13,559 bases of DNA from Candidatus Poseidoniales archaeon (GTDB lineage Archaea; Thermoplasmatota; Poseidoniia; Poseidoniales; Poseidoniaceae). Numbering within the stretch: position 1 is the stretch's first letter; each line of letters starts with the position of its first letter. The notes beneath the pieces are model-generated. The model was not told where the DNA came from. It was given only the letters and a program-made list of their open reading frames with translations, and made no database searches. Of this stretch, positions 9,401 through 13,559 are shown one piece after another. The translations under genes and the position numbers were made by a program. The DNA lies in the NCBI GenBank assembly GCA_012959845.1, contig DUCL01000203.1, positions 1-13,559 on the forward strand, in the 5' to 3' direction.

Positions 9401-9487
9401 TTCTGTGAATACAAGTGGGATACAAATCCAAGAAACCCTCTTTCATATCCGGGACAGGGTGAACTGTGTGACCCATTCAGTGAATGA
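6404..9487 (+). CDS. Large secreted or anchored Ca2+-binding repeat protein (thrombospondin type 3-like)
   Basis: Using the ATG at 6404 the protein has 1027 residues; an upstream in-frame ATG at 6386 would add MCTVCP. Residues about 8-28 form a hydrophobic segment that is either a signal peptide or an N-terminal anchor; there is no C-terminal membrane segment. The rest is strongly acidic and holds about 25 copies of the DxDxDGxxD/N core, often continued as GWE or E-x(4)-GTDP/TNP, the thrombospondin type 3/EF-hand-like loop whose Asp side chains bind Ca2+. A stretch with no repeats at about 442-526 is beta-rich and resembles an Ig-like insert. A second, Cys-bearing insert lies at about 715-795. 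From 6404 there are 14 cysteines, an even number compatible with disulfides outside the membrane. Such proteins act as Ca2+-stiffened surface rods or adhesins. It overlaps the next reading frame by four bases if that gene starts at 9484. The specific role is unknown. Confidence 0.9.
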   Translation: MSLTHNQMAYVAIVSTLIFGSLFVGVSGYYQTSESIGQFDSAVEDDLFGKGSTSSEALDSDGDGLADSLEETQYGTDPFDEDTDKDGMSDGWEVEHGLNPLDNGESEDLVTDPGQAETEDASEKNETESWPDPNQGPNGDPDGDGLTNQAEADLGTDPQRSDSDNDGLGDRWESLYTTTVQTPGGTVTLFDPLSGNWDCLLLDQAMEDALSERFDGENGNANWEDLANPAGTHSCDMVLDTDDDGLANFEEEQFGTNPTARDSDFDLIDDIVEVSNTSVSLFIGTGEDCNIPLLDPIVRAAPFMAMERTWFLQDMDNDGLNNGPSDWDTDGDGMPDGFEYCYSHQNEHPQHNDLETLDPANASDGYGDWDEDGMNNLEEYEVALIFGSTNFTSPWRIDTDLDGMPDGWESSNGLHPRDGSNGDLDPDHDGWDADGDGAVRYETLELTAIVIGIDVEKDQWVVANQTVARAQITLGGGNKQTIPLTAPVDGYVYEIHVVLGQTIESRLTIWLEIVEPEEQFTNVMEYNARDRDGDGIIDGRSTNPLNPDTDGDGLIDGIEVMGWEILVVNRGVQRTWVTSDPGLYDTDADGLSDYDEFANICNQGSNASNPDTDGDGLGDQTESLSGFTWEGEAYFTSPCMFDTDNDGLEDGEEVIAGADNFLTHANNSDTDNDGLIDGHEVLFVPRPFQNPTNPLINDTDSDGMLDGWEMQVMSTEENTNSHSLWVTTSSWQRPSCTPSQNDDCSMPPGGYMWQNWLGGFVQTAKYEVSEMNLTGFTMPSNSLCDGCSGRWALDPSLDSMKDDTFDIDNDTLPNGAEAPDRWNTNPVDDDTDGDGLPDGWEVHFSEVALELGLTDNSTTSVYGARGVMDPSMPDSDLDGIWDGEEDPDHDGLNRSGLIKKYCPGYNDTTNSDCHIDPDTPDGKKFYDNLENYTNLEEMQNNTNPVSNDTDGDEWNDGPEVFYQDHDDDGMATGWEHHFKFDPEDAADRMVDTDGDGHVNFCEYKWDTNPRNPLSYPGQGELCDPFSE
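6578..9400 (+). repeat. Degenerate array coding for DxDxDGxxD calcium-binding loops
   Basis: About 25 related units, each centred on GAT-ACT-GAT-GGT-GAT-GGT-like codons, encode the repeats of the enclosing protein. Spacing is irregular (roughly 20-60 codons), and third positions vary freely (GAT/GAC, GGT/GGA), so selection appears to act on the protein, not on the DNA. Some units are degenerate, for example DSDFDLIDD near 7187-7213, DIDNDTLPN near 8819-8845 and DTDGDEWND near 9245-9271. The unit-free stretch at 7727-7981 interrupts the array. Confidence 0.85.
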
Positions 9488-9510
9488 TAATTATTCTTAA
9501 TAATAATCAT
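9484..9510 (+). repeat. A+T-rich hairpin at the junction of the two surface genes
   Basis: ATGATAATTATT (9484-9495) and AATAATAATCAT (9499-9510) are complementary except for one position, with a three-base loop CTT. It begins in the last codon of the upstream gene and covers the ATG at 9484. It could be a weak 3'-end signal of the repeat-protein transcript or an A+T-rich promoter element for the downstream gene; its GC-free stem would be unstable. Confidence 0.4.
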
Positions 9511-9552
9511 ATCACACTAAACTTGATGTCGTATAGCATTGCATCTGTACTC

Positions 9553-11112
9553 ATGGGAGTAAATAGGTCAATTGCAGTTTGCTTAGCCTGCCTTCTATTT
9601 TGCACATTGCCTCTTGCAGTATCCGTATCAGCTCATCATTTAGATGAGGAAAATTATAACTTATCCATTTTTCAAGATGATGGAACTATTTTTTCCGAAA
9701 ATATCTCATTAAATGGCACAACAACTCTGCCTCCAAGTGAAGCTACATGGGAATTGTGGAATGTTGGTGATGGCTTTTCAAATTGGAATATGGAAGCATC
9801 AGGCTCACATTTCAGCAGTGTTGTCCCAGCATCTGAAAACTTGTGGAATTGGACTCTCGAGATAAATGTGACAGAAATTGATTGTACGTGCTTGCTAACA
9901 ATTTCTATACCAAATGGGTTGGACCCAATGTCAAAATCAATCATTGTATATTTGGGAGAAACAGGGCATAGGCCAATGATTTTGGATATTGATTATACTA
10001 CAACAATAGTCATTGAACAGCCAGTTATTATCGAAATCGATTATACCGTGCCAGGGCTCAGTAATACAGGCGTAACAGTATTCGCCACAGTTTGCGAAGC
10101 ACCATATGCAGTTTGTTTGGAGGAACCACATGCCATTACATTAAATCAAACAGATGACAATGGGACGGTAATTCTTACTCTAAATCATTTGGAAATGGAA
10201 CTTGCCGATGGAATCTACAAATTTGAATTTTTTGTAATGGATGCATTATTATTGAGTTCTAATTCAGAAATATTAGCGATAGTGATTGATACTCAAGATC
10301 CAATAGTGGACATTAGCGGTCCAGAAAATTCAACAGAATCCCAATCAATTTTTATTTCCGCATCAGTAGATGATGGTTATAGCGGTTCTAGTGAAAACAT
10401 CGTTTGGACTATATATTTGCCAGACGGAAAAGTGCGCAGCCCAACCAGTGAAGAAAAACAAGATGAGTATTCATTGAATCTATTCCCCGCACTTTCGGGA
10501 GATTGGACTGTTGAATTATTTGTAAGGGATGTCGGAGGTCATATTGTAATAACAAACCACTCATTTACTGTCATCAATAGCGCTCCACAAGCCCACCTTA
10601 CATTGGATGGCTTCACGGTGACTAATGGTAGTTCGTTAACTCCTGCGAATACTGATGCATGGCAATTAGATTGCTCTGGAAGTTCCGATACTTCTAACGA
10701 TATGCAAGCATTACAGTATGTGTGGTATGTCGATGGAAAGGCTATAGTTAGTGGCAAAGCAAATTTCACCCAAGAGGATTATTCAATCACCGGGCAGCAA
10801 CAGATGATGCTAATAGTAACAGATGATGATGGAGTTGAGTCAATAATAAATTTCACGGTATTTATTGAAGAGGAATCGATTTCGTCCAATAATTCATCAG
10901 CGCTTACTGGAATTATTGCATTGGCAATAATAGTGTTCGGAATGTTTGCCATTCGAAAAGCATCTACGAAATCAAATGAATCAAAATCATCTAAAAGCAT
11001 TCCCAAATGGGGAGAGCGCAAAAAAACAAATGATAGTAAGGATGAAGAATTAGTTGTCACCAGTAGTGACAATAGTATCTGGAGCGATAAATCCTTTGAT
11101 GGTAAATCCTAA
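9553..11112 (+). CDS. Type I membrane surface protein with Ig/PKD-like ectodomains
   Basis: From the ATG at 9553 (519 residues) the N-terminus is a textbook signal: MGVNRS, a hydrophobic core, and a cut after VSVSA. In-frame ATGs at 9526 and 9484 would add 9 or 23 residues, and the 9484 one sits in the hairpin; I prefer 9553. The ectodomain is rich in beta strands and N-x-S/T sequons: an N-terminal beta domain to about 110, a second to about 240, an Ig-like module at about 246-341 beginning DTQDPIVDISGP, and a PKD-like module at about 342-440 (APQAHLTLDG to IVTDDDGVESIINFTV). One membrane helix at 451-467 is followed by a basic stop-transfer and a 50-residue charged tail, presumably cytoplasmic. 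Placement directly after the Ca2+-repeat gene suggests a surface partner or anchor for it. No enzymatic motif was found; the family is not recognised beyond its domain types. Confidence 0.85.
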   Translation: MGVNRSIAVCLACLLFCTLPLAVSVSAHHLDEENYNLSIFQDDGTIFSENISLNGTTTLPPSEATWELWNVGDGFSNWNMEASGSHFSSVVPASENLWNWTLEINVTEIDCTCLLTISIPNGLDPMSKSIIVYLGETGHRPMILDIDYTTTIVIEQPVIIEIDYTVPGLSNTGVTVFATVCEAPYAVCLEEPHAITLNQTDDNGTVILTLNHLEMELADGIYKFEFFVMDALLLSSNSEILAIVIDTQDPIVDISGPENSTESQSIFISASVDDGYSGSSENIVWTIYLPDGKVRSPTSEEKQDEYSLNLFPALSGDWTVELFVRDVGGHIVITNHSFTVINSAPQAHLTLDGFTVTNGSSLTPANTDAWQLDCSGSSDTSNDMQALQYVWYVDGKAIVSGKANFTQEDYSITGQQQMMLIVTDDDGVESIINFTVFIEEESISSNNSSALTGIIALAIIVFGMFAIRKASTKSNESKSSKSIPKWGERKKTNDSKDEELVVTSSDNSIWSDKSFDGKS

Positions 11113-11131
11113 CAGTGCAACGGTTGAAAAT

Positions 11132-11138
11132 GGGGTGA
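11132..11138 (+). promoter_or_regulatory. GGTGA-type ribosome binding site before pepP
   Basis: GGGGTGA resembles the extended archaeal Shine-Dalgarno (GGAGGTGAT-like). It ends three bases before TTG 11142 and fifteen before ATG 11154, so it favours the TTG start. A similar GGTG precedes the TTG of the following gene. Confidence 0.45.
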
Positions 11139-11141
11139 CCC

Positions 11142-12527
11142 TTGGCCAACACTATGTTCGAGGCGGCGATTTCGCAAATTGGTGAGAAACCAGCAGAGAT
11201 TAGCATCGATGAGTTTCGCTCAAGACAAAACAGATTATTGTCGCAATTACGCCCTGACGACTTACTAGTAATATGTCCAAATCTTGAGTCAAATCGCTCA
11301 AATGATGTTCACTATCCCTATCGTAGTAGTAGTGATATGCTCTATTTGTCCGGTTGGAAGGACCCAGAATCAATATTGACTGCCCACCATGACGGTGAGT
11401 CTTGGATAGTAACCTTATTTGTTCAGCCAAAAGATACGCTCAAGGAAATATGGGAAGGGCGAAGAGAGGGAATAGAAGGTGCACTAAAAGGATGGCCAAT
11501 AGATTCAGCACAATCGATAGAAGACCTATCTTCACTTTTTGCAGAAATGGTTAGCAAAGCAAATCGAGTATTGGTTAGAAGTGGTATCAATTCAGCAGTA
11601 GATTCTATGGTTAAGGATGCTATTGAGAGAAGAGATAGAGCTCGCCAACAATTTGGTAATGGACCAATATCCATTGAAGACCCATCCGCAAAAATAGCAG
11701 AATTGAGACTAAGAAAGTCCGAAGCAGAAATTGCTCAAATGCGCCATGTTTCTCAAATCAGTTCACTCGCCCATGAGATATCAATGCGTCATTCTGCAGT
11801 GGGAAGGAAAGAATATCAATTGCAATCGGTAATAGAGGGATTTTTTTCTTATGCTGGAACAAGTGGCTGGGCATATCCTTCAATCGTTGGATGTGGAGAT
11901 AATGCAACTGTTTTGCACTATACGGTAAATGATGATACTTGCGAAGATGGAGAAATTGTCCTAATAGATGCAGGTGCAGAATATAACGGCTATGCTGCTG
12001 ACATCACACGTTCTTGGCCGATCAATGGAAAGTTCACTGAAGCACAGAAGGAAATTTATCAACTCGTATTAGATGCACAATTGGCGGCTATTGACGAGTG
12101 CAGGGTCGGCAGACCCTACAATGCACCTCATGAGGCCGCAAGAAGGGTGCTTGCAGAAGGACTCATTGAATTAGGAGTAATCACACAAGAATTAGACGAA
12201 GCCCTTGATGTGGAAGATGGTCAATTGAAGAGGTGGTACATGCATAATACTGGCCATTGGATTGGTTTGGATGTTCATGATGTTGGTATTTACAAGCCAA
12301 ATGGTGAACCTCGATTGCTTGAAGAGGGAATGTGTTTGACAGTTGAACCGGGATTATATTTCGGCGCTTGGAGACCGGATGTCAAATGCCCAGAAAGATA
12401 TGCAGATATTGGTATTCGTATTGAGGATGATATTCTTGTCACTTCTAAAGGTCCGGATGTGCTAACAAAGGATTGTCCCAAAACCATAGCGGATTTGGAA
12501 TCATTAATTGGAAAAGACTTCGAGTAG
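11142..12527 (+). CDS. pepP: Xaa-Pro aminopeptidase (M24B family, PepP type)
   Basis: A dinuclear metal peptidase that removes an N-terminal residue preceding proline; probably cytoplasmic, as no signal peptide is present. With the TTG at 11142 it has 461 residues, close to the 440-odd of bacterial aminopeptidase P. The N-terminal AMP_N domain (about 20-170) shows HYPYRSSSDMLYLSGW and EIWEGRREGIEGA. The pita-bread catalytic domain (about 185-455) has all five ligands: Asp276 and Asp287 (LIDAG..., ADITR), His372 (HNTGHWIGLDVHD), Glu402 (TVEPGLY) and Glu428 (IRIEDDI). VLHYTVND carries the conserved active-site His. The TTG start is favoured by GGGGTGA at 11132-11138 just upstream; the alternative is the ATG at 11154. 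Its last codon abuts the next gene, so the two are probably translated from one message, although no metabolic link between them is evident. Confidence 0.95.
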   Translation: MANTMFEAAISQIGEKPAEISIDEFRSRQNRLLSQLRPDDLLVICPNLESNRSNDVHYPYRSSSDMLYLSGWKDPESILTAHHDGESWIVTLFVQPKDTLKEIWEGRREGIEGALKGWPIDSAQSIEDLSSLFAEMVSKANRVLVRSGINSAVDSMVKDAIERRDRARQQFGNGPISIEDPSAKIAELRLRKSEAEIAQMRHVSQISSLAHEISMRHSAVGRKEYQLQSVIEGFFSYAGTSGWAYPSIVGCGDNATVLHYTVNDDTCEDGEIVLIDAGAEYNGYAADITRSWPINGKFTEAQKEIYQLVLDAQLAAIDECRVGRPYNAPHEAARRVLAEGLIELGVITQELDEALDVEDGQLKRWYMHNTGHWIGLDVHDVGIYKPNGEPRLLEEGMCLTVEPGLYFGAWRPDVKCPERYADIGIRIEDDILVTSKGPDVLTKDCPKTIADLESLIGKDFE

Positions 12528-12536
12528 GTGTTCCTA

Positions 12537-13559
12537 TTGGATTGGGTTCAGATATTACAACAACAGGCCAAATGGTCGGTTGATACTAATTGTGAAAACA
12601 GATTGACTTCAGAACAAGCAATTGAGTTGTATGACAACGCCCCATTACACCAATTAATGGCGGCAGCAATGAAGAGAAGAAAGGCAATGCACCCAGAAGG
12701 AAATGTAACTTATCTTATTGATAGAAATATCAATTATACAAATATCTGTACTATTAATTGCCAGTTCTGTTCATTTTACCGTCCACCAAACCATTCTGAA
12801 ACATATACTCAAACATTTGAGGAAATTAGTGCTAGGGTAGTGGAATTGGAACAAATCGGTGGCAGTAGAATCTTGATGCAAGGAGGGGTAAACCCCGAAT
12901 TACCGATTAGTTGGTATCAAGAACTAATCTCCTCATTGGTAAATCATCATCCCACTATTGACCTAGATTGCTTTTCGCCGATTGAAATTGAGGGTATTGC
13001 CGAGGTCAGTGGCTTAACTACACTTGAAGTACTCACCAATTTCCAATCCGTCGGTATGCATGGACTACCAGGAGGAGGCGCAGAAATGCTCGTTGAATCG
13101 GTTAGAAAGGACGTATCACCCAAAAAAGGACTCCCAGAGAATTGGCTAAAGGTGATGCGAGAAGCACAATCTCTTGGTCTTACCACCAGCGCCACAAATG
13201 TTTTTGGTTTTGGTGAAGGGGCCATTGAAAGAGTTGAACATATGAGGCGGTTAAGAGAATTACAAGACGAGTCTCTACAATTGTACAATATTGGATTTAC
13301 ATCATTTATCGCATGGCCTGTCCAATTAGAAGTCAATAGTTTTGGAAGGAGAAATAGAGGTCAAAACAAATTCGAATTGGGGGCTGGTTCCAGCGAATAT
13401 CTTCGCCACATAGCAGTATCTAGGCTCTTCTTTGACAATATTGAAAATATTCAATCCTCGTGGCCAACAATGGGTATTTCAGTTGCCCAAATGGCATTGT
13501 TGGGTGGAGCAAATGATATTGGCTCGACTATGATGGAAGAAAATGTAGTTTCAGCATCG
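12537..13559 (+). CDS. mqnC: Radical SAM cyclic dehypoxanthinyl futalosine synthase, MqnC-type (3' end outside window)
   Basis: An open frame runs to the right edge without a stop; 341 residues are visible from TTG 12537, and the family is usually about 370-380, so roughly 30 are missing. CTINCQFC (Cys71, 75, 78) is the CX3CX2C radical SAM [4Fe-4S] motif, preceded by DRNINYTN and followed by SFYR, a signature of MqnC rather than its paralogues MqnE, CofG or CofH. LPGGGAE, VSPKK, VFGFGE, RVEHMRRLRELQDE and GGANDIGSTMMEENVVSAS further match MqnC. The enzyme cyclises dehypoxanthine futalosine in the futalosine route to menaquinone. The start is uncertain: GTG at 12528 directly follows the pepP stop, while TTG 12537 has GGTG (12527-12530) six bases upstream, so I prefer the latter. 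Zero or near-zero spacing implies co-transcription with pepP. Partner genes mqnA, B, D or E are not visible here. Confidence 0.85.
   Translation, partial: MDWVQILQQQAKWSVDTNCENRLTSEQAIELYDNAPLHQLMAAAMKRRKAMHPEGNVTYLIDRNINYTNICTINCQFCSFYRPPNHSETYTQTFEEISARVVELEQIGGSRILMQGGVNPELPISWYQELISSLVNHHPTIDLDCFSPIEIEGIAEVSGLTTLEVLTNFQSVGMHGLPGGGAEMLVESVRKDVSPKKGLPENWLKVMREAQSLGLTTSATNVFGFGEGAIERVEHMRRLRELQDESLQLYNIGFTSFIAWPVQLEVNSFGRRNRGQNKFELGAGSSEYLRHIAVSRLFFDNIENIQSSWPTMGISVAQMALLGGANDIGSTMMEENVVSAS

Noticed and set aside
12947..13336. Open frame of 129 codons on the minus strand
   Set aside because: It is antisense to conserved MqnC motifs (LPGGGAE, VSPKK, ERVEHM) and has no domain of its own.

Overview
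The window looks like a piece of a planktonic marine archaeal genome, most likely Marine Group II Euryarchaeota (Candidatus Poseidoniia/Poseidoniales). This rests on the moderately A+T-rich composition, short intergenic gaps, weak or absent Shine-Dalgarno sites, an archaeal-looking serine hydroxymethyltransferase, and very large secreted or membrane proteins built from calcium-binding DxDxDG repeats and Ig/PKD-like domains. No rRNA or other phylogenetic marker is present, so the assignment is an inference. All eight genes lie on the plus strand.

Layout: (1) the 3' half of an AlaA-like class I aminotransferase, cut by the left edge; (2) a 1049-residue polytopic membrane protein with a TPR-like helical domain between two membrane blocks; (3) serine hydroxymethyltransferase (glyA); (4) a protein with no assigned family that appears internally duplicated and may carry two V4R-like halves; (5) a 160-base gap with the clearest hairpin/T-tail terminator of the window, followed by the likely promoter of a new unit; (6) a large secreted or anchored protein with about 25 calcium-binding (thrombospondin type 3-like) repeats; (7) overlapping its end, a type I membrane protein with Ig/PKD-like ectodomains; (8) a complete M24 Xaa-Pro aminopeptidase (PepP type); (9) directly abutting it, a radical SAM enzyme of the MqnC type (menaquinone biosynthesis by the futalosine route), cut by the right edge.

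Reading: genes 1-4 mix amino acid and one-carbon metabolism with two poorly characterised proteins. Genes 6-7 look like a co-expressed cell-surface pair: a Ca2+-rigidified rod and a membrane-anchored beta-sandwich partner. Genes 8-9 are tightly coupled and both seem to use non-ATG starts behind GGTG-type ribosome binding sites. I see no tRNA, rRNA, CRISPR array, insertion sequence or phage gene. The best candidates for undescribed biology are the duplicated protein at 5149-6225, the large membrane/TPR protein at 560-3709, and the surface pair at 6404-11112.
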